Positions 8,397 through 17,633 are shown, counted from the stretch's first letter. The stretch: 33,575 nt of DNA from Halalkalibacter wakoensis JCM 9140 (GCF_000513095.1 NZ_BAUT01000042.1:1-33575), one strand, 5' to 3'. The notes: generated by a model not told the origin, from the sequence alone. Translations and numbers: made by a program.

Positions 8397-9916
8397 GTGT
8401 TCGATTTATTATTATTAGGTATTGCTGAGATCTTTCAGATCCGTATTCTACTCATTATATTAGTTGGGGTTGTTGTCGGGATTTTAGCAGGATTAATTCC
8501 TGGTTTTACGGTTGCTATGGCTATTGTACTTACATTGCTTTAACATTCGGGATGGACCCTGTTGCTGGTGTAGCAGCGATGATTGGTGTTTTTGTTGGTG
8601 GAATGTCCGGCGGTCTCATAAGTGCTGCACTTTTAGGCATTCCTGGTACCCCATCATCGATCGCCACGACATTTGATGCTTATCCTATGGCGAAGAAAGG
8701 GAAGCCTGGGAAAGCTCTCTCTATCGGAATATGGGCATCGTTTTTAAGCTCTATTATTAGTTTGCTTTTATTAGTAACGATTGCTCCGCAAATAGCTAGA
8801 TTCGCCTTGTTGTTCGGTCCCTGGGAGATGTTTTCATTAATTGTTGTGTCTTTAACGATCATTGCGAGTGTAACCGGCGAATCGGTTCTCAAAGGACTTA
8901 TTGCAGGGCTGTTTGGGATTTTGATCGCCACGGTCGGTGCCGATCCTATAGCAGGTATTTCTCGCTTTTCCTTTGATATACGAGCGTTACGTGCCGGTAT
9001 TCCCTTCTTAGTAGTATTAATCGGGATGTTTGCCATCTCACGTCTTCTACAATCATTAGAGAGGACGCAATTGAATAAGGATCAAGAAGATCGTCAAAAA
9101 GAAAAGCTTGAAAACGTTCGTTTTGTCCTTCAACCAATTAAAACGTTAAAAACGGTCTTATCTAAGCCGGGTACACTAATCGGCTCTTCTACCATCGGTT
9201 CAATTATCGGGGCCATTCCAGGTGCTGGTGGAAGTATAGCTAACATCGTCGCCTATGACCAAGCGAAAAAATGGTCAAAGAAGCCTGAGAAATTTGGAAC
9301 TGGCTGTGAGGAAGGCGTGATCGCATCAGAAGCAGGAAACAACTCTACAGTAGGTGGAGACTTAATTCCTACTGTTGCCTTAGGGATTCCTGGGTCTGCC
9401 GTGACAGCTGTGTTGCTTTCAGCATTAATGGTACACGGGATTTCTCCTGGACCGTTATTAATCGTCAATGAACCAAATGTGGTTGGCGGCATCTTTTTCG
9501 CTTTCTTCGTCGCTTCGTTTTGGATGCTGATTACTCAATTTTTAGGAATTCGTTATTTTATGAAAGTTACGCAAGTCCCTACTCACTTATTAGTACCTGT
9601 TATTTTAGTGTTATGTGTTATCGGGACATTTGTCCTTAACAATCGGTTAACTGATTTATACATTCTTTTAGCGATGGGGATTATCGGTTACCTTTTCACT
9701 AAATATAAATTTGCATTGGCTCCAGCGATTATCGGTGTTATTCTCGGACCTATTGCTGAGGTGAATTTACGAAGAGCGTTTATGTCTGATCCGGATTGGA
9801 CGTTATTTTTCTCTAGACCGATTTCTTTAACATTTTTAATTCTTACTGTTTTATCAATTGCCTTTACCGTTTGGCAAACGAAAAAAACAAACGCCAGAAA
9901 TAAAGCAAATGCATAA
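8397..9916 (+). pseudogene. tctA: TctA-type large membrane subunit, one frameshift
   Basis: TctA is the multi-span permease of the tripartite tricarboxylate transporter. The start is GTG 8397 with AGGAGG at 8383-8388; the ATG at 8395 is in a frame that closes after seven codons. The first frame (VFDLLLLGIAEIFQIRILL) ends at TAA 8541. One missing C near 8538 would restore LTLPLTFGMDPVAGVAAM and a protein of about 506 residues, typical for the family. Conserved blocks seen are GILAGLIPGFT, MSGGLISAALLGIPGTPSS, GAIPGAGGSIANIVAY, and GNNSTVGGDLIPTVALGIPG. Around a dozen membrane segments are evident. If the deletion is real, the transporter is inactive. Confidence 0.85.
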
Positions 9917-9923
9917 GGACATC

Positions 9924-9968
9924 GAAAAAGCCGCGGGCTTTCTATATAGAAAGTTCACGGTTTTTTTG
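9924..9968 (+). terminator. Terminator after tctA
   Basis: An imperfect hairpin (AAAAAGCCG and CTTTCTATATAGAAAG inside, closing with CGGTTTTTTT) follows the tctA stop by 8 bases and ends in a T tract. Confidence 0.65.
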
Positions 9969-9970
9969 AT

Positions 9971-10001
9971 TTGTCATGATCCTTCCTTACGTTCATATAA
10001 T
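9971..10001 (+). promoter_or_regulatory. Candidate promoter of the SulP gene
   Basis: TTGTCA (9971-9976) and a perfect TATAAT (9996-10001) are 19 bases apart, about 43 bases before the start codon. The spacer is longer than ideal. Confidence 0.45.
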
Positions 10002-10044
10002 AGACAAGCAATCCCATTGAAATAACGACTGTTGGAGGGTGTTT

Positions 10045-11328
10045 ATGCTTTTTAAATGTATGCCTGGCTTAGAACGACTGTATCACTATAATCGCACGAA
10101 TTTCCCTCGAGATTTATTAGCTGGAATCGTTGTAGCTATTCTCTTTATTCCACAAAGTATGGCTTATGCTTCGATTGCCGGTGTCCCCCTTGTCATTGGG
10201 TTATACGCAGCCACCGTCCCATTAATGATCTATGCACTGTTTGGAAGCTGCAAGCACTTATCCGTTGGACCTGTTTCCATTGTTTCACTTCTTGCTTTCA
10301 CAGGAGTTTCAAGCATTGCTCCAGCACATTCTAATCAGTTTTTAGAACTCATGTTAATGCTCGGTTTGATGGTTGGTTGTATGCTTTTATTGATGGGTTT
10401 ATTCAAAACTGGCTTTCTGTTTGATTACATATCGCCTACGGTTATAACTGGATTCACTTCGGCCGTTGCCATCATTATTGCCTTAAATCAAATAAAAGTC
10501 TTACTTGGACTCTCGCTTCCGCCGTATCATGATGCTGTAAGTTATGTATTGGTACTCATTTCAAACATACCAGAGGCTAACGTTGATACAGCTGTCATTG
10601 GATTAAGCAGTCTATGCTTTTTGCTTCTTTTAAAAAAAGTGGTTCCTACTTTCGCACCGTTGTTCGTCATCATCTTGGCGATTACAGGTGTTCATTATCT
10701 AAATTTAGAACAAACAGGAGTTGCAGTCGTTGGAGCGATTCCGAGCGGATTGCCTGCGCTCACAATCAATCTACCATCAGTGGACACCCTGTTCATGTTG
10801 TTGCCGATAGCAGGTACAATAGCCTTTGTTGCTTTTCTCGAATCTTACGCTGTGGCAAAAACGATGAATGCAAAAGAAAAAGAGAAGCTTGATACAAATC
10901 AAGAATTGGTCGGCTTAGGTCTTGCCAACATTTCAAGTTCGTTCGTCGGCTCTATTCCGGTCGCTGGCGCTCTATCTAGAACGGCTGTAAATGACCAAGC
11001 TGGTGCAAGAACCAACTTATCGCTCCTCATTACAGCTTTTTTTATCATTGTAACGTTAGTCTATTTAACTCCTCTTTTTTATTCTTTACCAACAGCGACT
11101 CTTGCGGCGATTATTATTCTAGCTGTTGCAAAACTAGTTCACTTAAACAAAGTACCACAGCTTATGCGAACATCTCCTATTGATGCATTTATCCTTCTTG
11201 TGACTTTTTTTGCTACGTTAATGATTGATGTGTTTTTAGGATTGCTTGCCGGAATTGGCCTTTCCATTTTTATTTCTTTCTTTAAAAGAGTCTTAGCCTC
11301 CAGTACAAAAAGAATCCCCTTTAAGTAG
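10045..11328 (+). CDS. SulP-family anion transporter lacking a STAS domain
   Basis: SulP (SLC26-like) transporters move sulfate, bicarbonate or other anions across the cytoplasmic membrane. The N-terminal half has the expected block DLLAGIVVAILFIPQSMAYA, followed by GLYAATVPLMIYALFGSC and SVGPVSIVSLL. Later come FLESYAVAKTMNAKEKEKLD and the conserved region NISSSFVGSIPVAGALSRTA. At about 427 residues it ends right after the last membrane segment (FKRVLASSTKRIPFK). The cytoplasmic STAS domain that usually adds over 100 residues is absent, and a terminator overlaps the stop. ATG 10045 is preferred because GGAGGG (10034-10039) is 5 bases upstream and would overlap the alternative GTG. The transported ion is not inferable. 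Confidence 0.85.
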   Translation: MLFKCMPGLERLYHYNRTNFPRDLLAGIVVAILFIPQSMAYASIAGVPLVIGLYAATVPLMIYALFGSCKHLSVGPVSIVSLLAFTGVSSIAPAHSNQFLELMLMLGLMVGCMLLLMGLFKTGFLFDYISPTVITGFTSAVAIIIALNQIKVLLGLSLPPYHDAVSYVLVLISNIPEANVDTAVIGLSSLCFLLLLKKVVPTFAPLFVIILAITGVHYLNLEQTGVAVVGAIPSGLPALTINLPSVDTLFMLLPIAGTIAFVAFLESYAVAKTMNAKEKEKLDTNQELVGLGLANISSSFVGSIPVAGALSRTAVNDQAGARTNLSLLITAFFIIVTLVYLTPLFYSLPTATLAAIIILAVAKLVHLNKVPQLMRTSPIDAFILLVTFFATLMIDVFLGLLAGIGLSIFISFFKRVLASSTKRIPFK

Positions 11329-11357
11329 AGTTATCTACTCAAAGGGGATTTTTTTAT
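11313..11357. terminator. Bidirectional terminator between SulP and GGT-like genes
   Basis: AATCCCCTTT pairs with AAAGGGGATT, with an inner AGTAG/CTACT stem, followed by a run of seven Ts on the plus strand. It overlaps the SulP stop codon and lies just past the end of the convergent GGT-like gene. Confidence 0.85.
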
Positions 11358-11358
11358 T

Positions 11359-12978
11359 TTACCAAGCAGCAACTTCTCCGTCCGTTCTTGGCTCTGTTCC
11401 GCCGCAAAGGACACCTGTCTCATTGTTTCTCCAAATGATTTGGCCACGACCAAAGCCACCTTCGTCAAGAGCTCTTACAATATGATGCCCTTTACGCTGA
11501 AGCGCTTGTGCAATATGAACAGGGAAGTGAGGCTCCACTTCGACTGTTTTATCCTTTGTCCATAACCAACGTGGTGCATCAAGACATGCTTGCGGATTCA
11601 AGTGGAAATCAACTGTGTTCATGATCACCTGTGCGTGTCCTTGTGGCTGCATAAAGCCACCCATCACACCAAATGGTCCAACAGCTTCTCCGTCTTTCGT
11701 AAGGAATCCCGGAATGATCGTATGGTATGTTTTCTTTCCAGGAACAAGGTAATTATCGTGTTTTGGATCAAGTGAGAAATTATTGCCGCGGTTTTGCAAT
11801 GAGATTCCCGTATTCGGTACAACAATTCCTGAACCAAAGCCCATATAATTACTTTGAATAAAGGAAACCATGTTTCCATCGCCATCGGCTGCTGCAAGAT
11901 AGACGGTTCCACCCTTTTGCGGCTCACCTGCTTCAGGTGTTAGTGCTTCTTCACCAATCAAAGCACGTCGGCTCGCTGCATATTGTTCTGATAGAATTTC
12001 ATCCACTGAAACGGACATCGATTTCTCTTCTGTGATGTATTTTAACCCATCTGTAAATGCTAACTTCATTGCTTCAATTTGTTTATGGTACGTATCTACT
12101 TCGTCTTTTGCTTTAAACTCAAAGCCTTTGATAATATTGAGAGCATGCAAGGCAATTAATCCCTGTCCATTTGGTGGGATTTCCCATACGTCATAGCCAC
12201 GGTAATTCACACTAATCGGCTTCACCCATTCTGGTGCATACGCTTCTAAATCACTTTTACGAATATATCCACCGTGTTTTTGAGAAAAAGCATCAATCTG
12301 ATCAGCTAATTCTCCTTTATAAAACGAATCAGCATTCGTTTTAGCAATTTTACGCAATGTGTCAGCATGTCCTTTAGATGACCAAATGTCTCCAGCCTTT
12401 GGTACCTTGCCATTAGGTGCAAACGTTTCAAACCAAGATGTAAACTCTTCCCCTTTTCCTACTTTGGAGAACGTTTCAAACCCTCTCTTCCAGTACTTTG
12501 CAAGCGTAGGAGAAACGACATATCCATTCTCAGCATAATCAATCGCCGGTGCCAATACTTGTGTTAATGGCAACTTTCCAAATTTTTTCGATAATTCTGC
12601 CCACGCACCGGGTGCCCCTGGTACAGTTACAGGTGTTAAACCGTACTTTGGTAATTCCGTTTCATGCCCTGCCTCTTTCATCGCTTCAGGTGTTAGTGCT
12701 AATGGCGCTTGTCCACTTGCATTTAACCCATGAAGTTCTCCTTTTACCCATACTAGTGCAAATGCATCTGACCCAATTCCATTCGAAGTTGGTTCAACAA
12801 CTGTTAAACAAGCAGCTGTAGCAATGGCTGCATCAATCGCATTTCCACCTTCTTTTAATATTTGCAACCCAGCTTGTGCCGCTAACGGCTGCGAAGTTGC
12901 TACCATTCCTCTATTTCCATAGACTACGTTTCGCTGTGATGAGTACGGGTAGTACAATGAATCATATGTATTTGTCAT
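11359..12978 (-). CDS. Gamma-glutamyltransferase-like N-terminal nucleophile hydrolase (YwrD type)
   Basis: GGT-family enzymes cleave gamma-glutamyl bonds of glutathione or related peptides and mature by self-cleavage before a threonine. The probable nucleophile is Thr358 in KGGTVYLAAADGDGN. The N-terminal part shows the family blocks AAQAGLQILKEGGNAIDAAI and PTSNGIGSDAFALVW, and the C-terminal part shows GGFMQPQGHAQVIMN. Length is 539 residues. There is no signal peptide, so unlike secreted GGT it should be cytoplasmic, like the YwrD-type proteins of bacilli. The start ATG 12978 follows GGGGATGGAGAAGA. It is divergent from an M24 peptidase and a peptide-binding protein, which fits intracellular peptide or glutathione breakdown. 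The exact substrate is unknown. Confidence 0.85.
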   Translation of the reverse strand: MTNTYDSLYYPYSSQRNVVYGNRGMVATSQPLAAQAGLQILKEGGNAIDAAIATAACLTVVEPTSNGIGSDAFALVWVKGELHGLNASGQAPLALTPEAMKEAGHETELPKYGLTPVTVPGAPGAWAELSKKFGKLPLTQVLAPAIDYAENGYVVSPTLAKYWKRGFETFSKVGKGEEFTSWFETFAPNGKVPKAGDIWSSKGHADTLRKIAKTNADSFYKGELADQIDAFSQKHGGYIRKSDLEAYAPEWVKPISVNYRGYDVWEIPPNGQGLIALHALNIIKGFEFKAKDEVDTYHKQIEAMKLAFTDGLKYITEEKSMSVSVDEILSEQYAASRRALIGEEALTPEAGEPQKGGTVYLAAADGDGNMVSFIQSNYMGFGSGIVVPNTGISLQNRGNNFSLDPKHDNYLVPGKKTYHTIIPGFLTKDGEAVGPFGVMGGFMQPQGHAQVIMNTVDFHLNPQACLDAPRWLWTKDKTVEVEPHFPVHIAQALQRKGHHIVRALDEGGFGRGQIIWRNNETGVLCGGTEPRTDGEVAAW

Positions 12979-13320
12979 TCTTCTCCATCCCCTTACTTTT
13001 GTAATTAAATTCTTTTATTAGCTTTCATTTGTTCATATTTCAGGAAGTTTTATCAACCATTTTGTAAATCTAATTATAAATCAATATTCAGTGATCGTCT
13101 ACAAAAATTAATATTTCTGAATAATAAAAATCAACACCCATGTTTACTTTGTGAATCGTTTAAACGAGTGAACGTCAGCTGCAACTCAGTTCCTCCTATT
13201 ATGAACTAATGCAACAAATGTAAGCTCAATTTTCACCTCTCCCTACCAAGAAGAAGCAATTGTCTGAAGGATAGATTTTGTTGTACTGTTCTTTTAATTT
13301 AGATTTTTCTCATTATTCGG
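12979..13320. other. Intergenic region between divergent GGT-like and peptidase genes
   Basis: About 340 AT-rich bases have no convincing gene or repeat family member. Promoters for the minus-strand GGT-like gene must lie here, but none was clear to me. Confidence 0.5.
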
Positions 13321-13349
13321 TTGCCATATTGTAACCATTTATATATAAT
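13321..13349 (+). promoter_or_regulatory. Sigma-A promoter for the M24 peptidase operon
   Basis: TTGCCA (13321-13326), a 17-base spacer and TATAAT (13344-13349) lie about 70 bases upstream of the peptidase start codon. The -35 box matches consensus at five of six positions and the -10 box is perfect. Confidence 0.75.
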
Positions 13350-13417
13350 GTACAACAAAAGTAAATACAATTTACTAAAATAGTTCCATATTGATATTCA
13401 AAGAGAGGAGTGAATAC

Positions 13418-14500
13418 ATGTTTATCGAGAGTAGACTTAAGAAGCTACGAAAGAAAATGCGTGAAGATAAGGTCGAAGGAGCTTTATTTGTATCTAGTGA
13501 AAATCGAAGGTACTTTTCGAATTTTACGGGGACAAGCGGGGCCATCATCATCACAGAAACGGAAGCTATATTGCTAACGGATTTCCGATATGTGGAACAA
13601 GCCAACGAAGAATCTAGTTTGTTTCACGTGATTCAACATTATGGCACCTTAGCTGAGGAGGTCGTCTTTCGTTTAAAAAAATTGAATCTTACCAATGTAG
13701 GTATTGAGGACACGCTTCCAATTGGTTTTTTAAGAGAGCTTGAAAAGGGTCATAGCAATCTTAAGCCTAAATCATTTAGTCAAGCGGTGAATGATATCCG
13801 TAAAATTAAAGATCAAAGTGAGATTGAGAAGATCAAAAAGGGTGTTGCGATTTGTGATCTAGCATTTGAGCATATTTTATCTTTTATCCAGCCTGGATTA
13901 ACGGAGAAAGAGATTGGGCTCGAACTGGAATATATCATGAAGAAAAATGGCGCAGAAGGCATAAAGGCAAATCATGTTATTGCTTCAGGTGAGCGCTCTG
14001 CCCTACCGCACGGTGCTGCAACGAATCGTGTTGTGGCGGCAGGCGAATTCGTCAAAATGGATATCGGCGCTGTTGTAGACGGCTATTACTCCGATTTTAC
14101 ACGGACGGTTGTCATCGGTGAACCGAGTCAAAAGCAGAGAGAAATTTATGATATTGTGCACAGCGCTCAGCTAGAAGCACTAAAACACATTGGTCCAGGA
14201 AAAGTATGTGCTGAGTTAGACGAAATAGCACGTTCAGTCATTCGCGAAGCAGGATATGGCGATCATTTTGGTCATAGTTTAGGTCATGCGTTAGGCTTAA
14301 ATATTCATGAGAAACCAGTGATGAGATCAAATGACTATACCGTATTAGAGCCAGGAATGGTCATTACAGTTGAACCGGGTATCTATCTTTCTGGTTGGGG
14401 TGGCGTTCGCATCGAGGATCTCCTGATTATTACAGAAGATCGTTACGAAAATGCAACGAAAGCCACAAAAGAGCTTCAAATTATTCATCATAATTCATAA
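13418..14500 (+). CDS. M24-family metallopeptidase (Xaa-Pro aminopeptidase/dipeptidase type)
   Basis: This cytoplasmic pita-bread peptidase would remove N-terminal residues before proline or split Xaa-Pro dipeptides. It has a creatinase-like N-terminal domain (about residues 1-125) and the catalytic domain with all five metal ligands visible: Asp in VKMDIGAVVD, Asp in YYSDFTRTV, His in HSLGHALGLNIHE, Glu in ITVEPGIYL and Glu in GVRIEDLLI. Length is about 360 residues, normal for the family. ATG 13418 is chosen because AGAGGAG stands just upstream; the frame is open to 13391 but without a better start. It is followed after 20 bases by a peptide-binding lipoprotein gene, so the two are probably co-transcribed. 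Confidence 0.9.
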   Translation: MFIESRLKKLRKKMREDKVEGALFVSSENRRYFSNFTGTSGAIIITETEAILLTDFRYVEQANEESSLFHVIQHYGTLAEEVVFRLKKLNLTNVGIEDTLPIGFLRELEKGHSNLKPKSFSQAVNDIRKIKDQSEIEKIKKGVAICDLAFEHILSFIQPGLTEKEIGLELEYIMKKNGAEGIKANHVIASGERSALPHGAATNRVVAAGEFVKMDIGAVVDGYYSDFTRTVVIGEPSQKQREIYDIVHSAQLEALKHIGPGKVCAELDEIARSVIREAGYGDHFGHSLGHALGLNIHEKPVMRSNDYTVLEPGMVITVEPGIYLSGWGGVRIEDLLIITEDRYENATKATKELQIIHHNS

Positions 14501-14520
14501 CAACAAAGGCGGGAAACAGA

Positions 14521-16092
14521 ATGAAAAAAGTAACAAAATGGTTATCAGCATTGTTTATCAGTAGTTTAGTACTTGCGGGATGCGCTACTGAACCTAATTC
14601 TACTAGCACAGAAAATGAAGGAGAAGTTAATGAAGTTCAAGAAGGTGGCATACTGAATATAGCAACTCTATCAGATGCAACTCAGTTAGATCCTCACTTA
14701 GGAGATGACATTCCTTCAGCAAATGTTTACCACGGTAAGATCTATGAAACTCTTGTTATTCAAGATCAAGAAATGGAAATCCAACCTGGTTTAGCAGAGA
14801 GTTGGGAGAGAGTTGATGAGTTAACTTGGACGCTTAAGCTTAGAGAAGGAGTAACCTTCCACGATGGAACGAACTTCAATGCAGAAGCTGTAAAGGCAAC
14901 AATTGAACGTGTTCTTGACCCAGAAGTTGGATCAAATCGTGCATCCTTGTTTGAAATGATCTCAGATATAGAGGTTGTTAGTGATTATGAAGTAACATTT
15001 ACTACAGAATATCCTTTTTCACCTTTATTAGCTAATCTATCACACTATTCTGCCGGTATGATTAGTCCCACGGCTATTCAGGAAGATTATGAAGGAAACG
15101 TTTCTCTTGGCGAAAAGCCAGTTGGTACCGGTCCCCTTAAATTCAGTTCATGGAATCCAGGACAACAAATTACCCTTGTGAACAATGAAGAGCATTGGAA
15201 CGGTGGTATGAAGGTTGATGAAGTAGTCTTTAAAGTGGTTCCTGAAGATTTAACCCGAGTTGCTGAAGTTGAAACTGGTGAAGCTCACATTGCCGAGCCT
15301 GTACCGACAAATGACATTAGTAGAATTGAAGCTTCGTCTGAAATGAAATTATATAGAAGTGAAGGTTTAGGTATTGATTATATTGGGATGAATATGAACA
15401 AAGAACCATTCAATGACATCCGTGTCAGACAAGCCATCAATCTAGCCATTGACACAGCATCTATCGTAGATCATGTTTATAACGGAGTTGGGATTAAAGC
15501 TGAAGGCCCTATGGGACCTGGAGTATGGGGCTATCATCCTGATTTAGAAGGTTACGGATTTGACGTTGAAGAAGCGAAGCGATTACTAGCTGAAGCTGGC
15601 TACGAGGGTGGCTTTGATACGACAATTTGGACAAATGATAACCGCGAGCGTATGGATATTACGGAAGTCGTTCAAGCTCAACTCGCCGAAATTGGAATTA
15701 ATGTTTCCATTGAAGTTCTAGAATGGGGTGCCTATTTGGAAAAAACAGGTGCTGGTGAGCATGAAATGTTCATTCTAGGTTGGTCTAATATGACTGGTGA
15801 TGCAGATTATAACCAGTACTACCTTTACCATTCTGATACTCATGGCAATGCAGGGAACCGTTCATATTATCATAATGAAGAAGTTGATCGTCTAATTGAT
15901 GAAGGAAGAAAAGAATCTGATCCCGACAAACGATTAGCCTTATACCATGAAGCACAAGAAATCGAATTAGAGGAAGCACCATTAGTTCTTCTGAGACATA
16001 CAGAATATGTGACTGCTCTAGGAAATAATGTAGAAGGTTTCTGGCTTCATCCGTCCCGGATTATGATGCTAAACGACGTAACCATTCAATAA
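14521..16092 (+). CDS. Peptide/glutathione-type ABC transporter substrate-binding lipoprotein (SBP_bac_5)
   Basis: This family-5 solute-binding protein would capture short peptides or related compounds outside the membrane. The signal peptide ends in the lipobox VLAGCATEP, and the protein is 523 residues long. The domain begins at GGILNIATLSDATQLDPHLG. Family features include AESWERVDELTWTLKLREGV, FHDGTNFNAEAVK and VGTGPLKFSSW. It shares an operon with the M24 peptidase. No permease or ATPase gene lies nearby, so it must depend on transporter parts encoded elsewhere. The specificity is inferred from neighbours only. Confidence 0.88.
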   Translation: MKKVTKWLSALFISSLVLAGCATEPNSTSTENEGEVNEVQEGGILNIATLSDATQLDPHLGDDIPSANVYHGKIYETLVIQDQEMEIQPGLAESWERVDELTWTLKLREGVTFHDGTNFNAEAVKATIERVLDPEVGSNRASLFEMISDIEVVSDYEVTFTTEYPFSPLLANLSHYSAGMISPTAIQEDYEGNVSLGEKPVGTGPLKFSSWNPGQQITLVNNEEHWNGGMKVDEVVFKVVPEDLTRVAEVETGEAHIAEPVPTNDISRIEASSEMKLYRSEGLGIDYIGMNMNKEPFNDIRVRQAINLAIDTASIVDHVYNGVGIKAEGPMGPGVWGYHPDLEGYGFDVEEAKRLLAEAGYEGGFDTTIWTNDNRERMDITEVVQAQLAEIGINVSIEVLEWGAYLEKTGAGEHEMFILGWSNMTGDADYNQYYLYHSDTHGNAGNRSYYHNEEVDRLIDEGRKESDPDKRLALYHEAQEIELEEAPLVLLRHTEYVTALGNNVEGFWLHPSRIMMLNDVTIQ

Positions 16093-16102
16093 GAATCAAA
16101 AA

Positions 16103-16147
16103 GGGGATGTCCCAAAAGGTACACTATTGACCTTTTGAGGCATCCCC
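16103..16147. terminator. Terminator after the substrate-binding protein gene
   Basis: GGGGATG and CATCCCC close a long hairpin with an inner AAAAGGT/ACCTTTTG stem, 10 bases past the stop. It also crosses the end of the GAF remnant on the other strand. Confidence 0.7.
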
Positions 16148-16372
16148 TCCATTAGTTAAAATATGCTGCAAGTATTTCATATCAAATCCAACTGCCGCTT
16201 TCGGATAGAGCTTATTTAACTTCTCATCATACAAAAACAAGACACTAGCATTCGAACCTTCAATAACACTCAATACTTCTTTGATAATTGATACAATACT
16301 TTATCTAAATCGAGCGTCGATGTTAGCACTCGTACGGCATTGATCAAACTCATTAGTTTTTTCTGTATCCAT
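16124..16372 (-). pseudogene. Decayed GAF-domain gene remnant
   Basis: Read on the minus strand, a good ribosome site (AGGAGGG) and ATG 16372 begin a frame MDTEK that jumps frame at an A-run into LMSLINAVRVLTSTLDLDKV. It jumps again near TATCAA into IIKEVLSVIEGSNASVLFLY and continues DEKLNKLYPKAAVGFD before ending at 16124. This is the start of a GAF sensor domain of the kind that opens regulators and sensor kinases. Two frame changes in about 80 codons and the loss of everything downstream mark it as a true pseudogene fragment. Its original full-length product is unknown. Confidence 0.7.
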
Positions 16373-16452
16373 GTTTTCCCTCCTTATACGGACGAAGTTT
16401 GAACTAAGATAACCCATATTAGAGAGGAATTCATTGAGTAGAGAATTTTGGC

Positions 16453-16629
16453 GGACTCACATTCCGTTATCTAAGCAAAAACATCTCTTTTTTGGGTGTT
16501 GGCGGACACACGTTCCGCTATTCACCTAAAATCAAGAGGAATTCCCCTCAAAATGACTAAATAACGGATCTCCTGTCCTCTCACCCGCTAAAATCAGCCT
16601 TTTTGTCACACATAACGGATCGTATGTCC
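16453..16629. repeat. 177-bp four-motif dyad element, copy B
   Basis: The motifs are GGACTCACATTCCGTTATC at 16453, GGACACACGTTCCGCTATT at 16504, AATAACGGATCTCCTGTCC at 16560 and CATAACGGATCGTATGTCC at 16611, so the offsets of 0, 51, 107 and 158 equal those of copy A. The two copies are similar throughout. It lies between the GAF remnant and the methyltransferase terminator; 16373-16452 holds nothing else recognised. Confidence 0.85.
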
Positions 16630-16660
16630 GCTTGGCACCAAGCCCTCTTCATCAAACTTC

Positions 16661-16710
16661 AAAAAGGGTTGCCCCAACAAGCCTTAACCGACCTTTTGGA
16701 ACAACCCCTT
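16661..16710 (-). terminator. Terminator of the PrmA-like/cyclophilin operon
   Basis: On the minus strand, AAGGGGTTG and CAACCCTTTTT close a hairpin 13 bases after the methyltransferase stop, ending in a T tract. Confidence 0.6.
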
Positions 16711-16722
16711 CACTATTTTCAA

Positions 16723-17619
16723 CTATTCAGCAACAGCTCTAAAATAAATCGACACCCACTCATTCAGTTGTAATTTCTCCGCGATTTCAAAGCCACCTTT
16801 TTCAAACTGTTCAATCAGTGAATCTAGGTGCCATTCAACTAATCCAGAGATAATAAATTCATTGCTGTTTTTAAGTAAATCGTGTTTCGTTAAGATGCTC
16901 ATTGTTTCGTCCGCACCGATGTTAATGAGGATTAAGTCATACTGTTCGTCAATGGTAAAATCTCCGTCAATTAAGTCTGCTTGAATGACTTCGAGTTCGT
17001 TCGTAAGGCCGTTAAGCTTGGCATTATGCAAGACTTCTCGTTCAACAGGCTCATAATCAATGGCCACAACTTTTTTCGCTCCTTTAATAGAAGCTGCGAC
17101 CGACAGCATGCCTGAACCAGTCCCTAAATCAAGAATCTTTTTCCCGGCAACATCCTTTGTTACTAACAGCTTCAAGCAGCCTTGTGTTGTTTCATGAAGC
17201 CCCGTTCCAAATGCAGCAAGCGGGTCAAATTTCAAAATGTGTTTGCCCTCATATGTGTTCGTCGAATGAGGGTATGTGATGACCCAATCATTTCCTAGAT
17301 CAACATCAGCAAATTCATACGAACTTTCCCAATTTTCTTCTTCATGAGTCACATATTGAATTTGCTCTTTCGAAATGGATAGTGTCTGTTCGATTTTTTC
17401 AAAGTAAGAAGTTGGCAAATTGTTTACTTCGTCTTCGCTCGCATAAATTTTCAAATCTACATTCGCGTTTTCCTTATGCTCAACGCCGTAGCCATTTTGG
17501 ACTTTGATGATTTCTATTGGGGATTCATAATACAGATGATACATCCCCGCAGTATTTAATTTTTCTGTTACCGTCTCAATCGTTTGAAACGGTACGTTAA
17601 TTGTAAATTCGTGTAACAT
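16723..17619 (-). CDS. PrmA-like class I SAM-dependent methyltransferase
   Basis: The protein resembles PrmA, which trimethylates ribosomal protein L11. The N-terminal domain (about residues 1-115) is a divergent L11-recognition-like region. The block FDPLAAFGTGLHETTQGCL corresponds to the AFGTGxHxTT signature of PrmA. SAM motif I is ILDLGTGSGMLSVAA and a post-I acidic motif is VVAIDYEP. The motif IV region reads LILINIGADETM instead of the NI(V/L)A form I expect in canonical PrmA. Length is 298 residues. In bacilli the canonical prmA usually lies by dnaJ, so this is probably a paralogue and its substrate may differ. It follows the cyclophilin gene with a gap of about 14 bases. Confidence 0.75.
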   Translation of the reverse strand: MLHEFTINVPFQTIETVTEKLNTAGMYHLYYESPIEIIKVQNGYGVEHKENANVDLKIYASEDEVNNLPTSYFEKIEQTLSISKEQIQYVTHEEENWESSYEFADVDLGNDWVITYPHSTNTYEGKHILKFDPLAAFGTGLHETTQGCLKLLVTKDVAGKKILDLGTGSGMLSVAASIKGAKKVVAIDYEPVEREVLHNAKLNGLTNELEVIQADLIDGDFTIDEQYDLILINIGADETMSILTKHDLLKNSNEFIISGLVEWHLDSLIEQFEKGGFEIAEKLQLNEWVSIYFRAVAE

Positions 17620-17633
17620 TCACTTCTTCCCTT

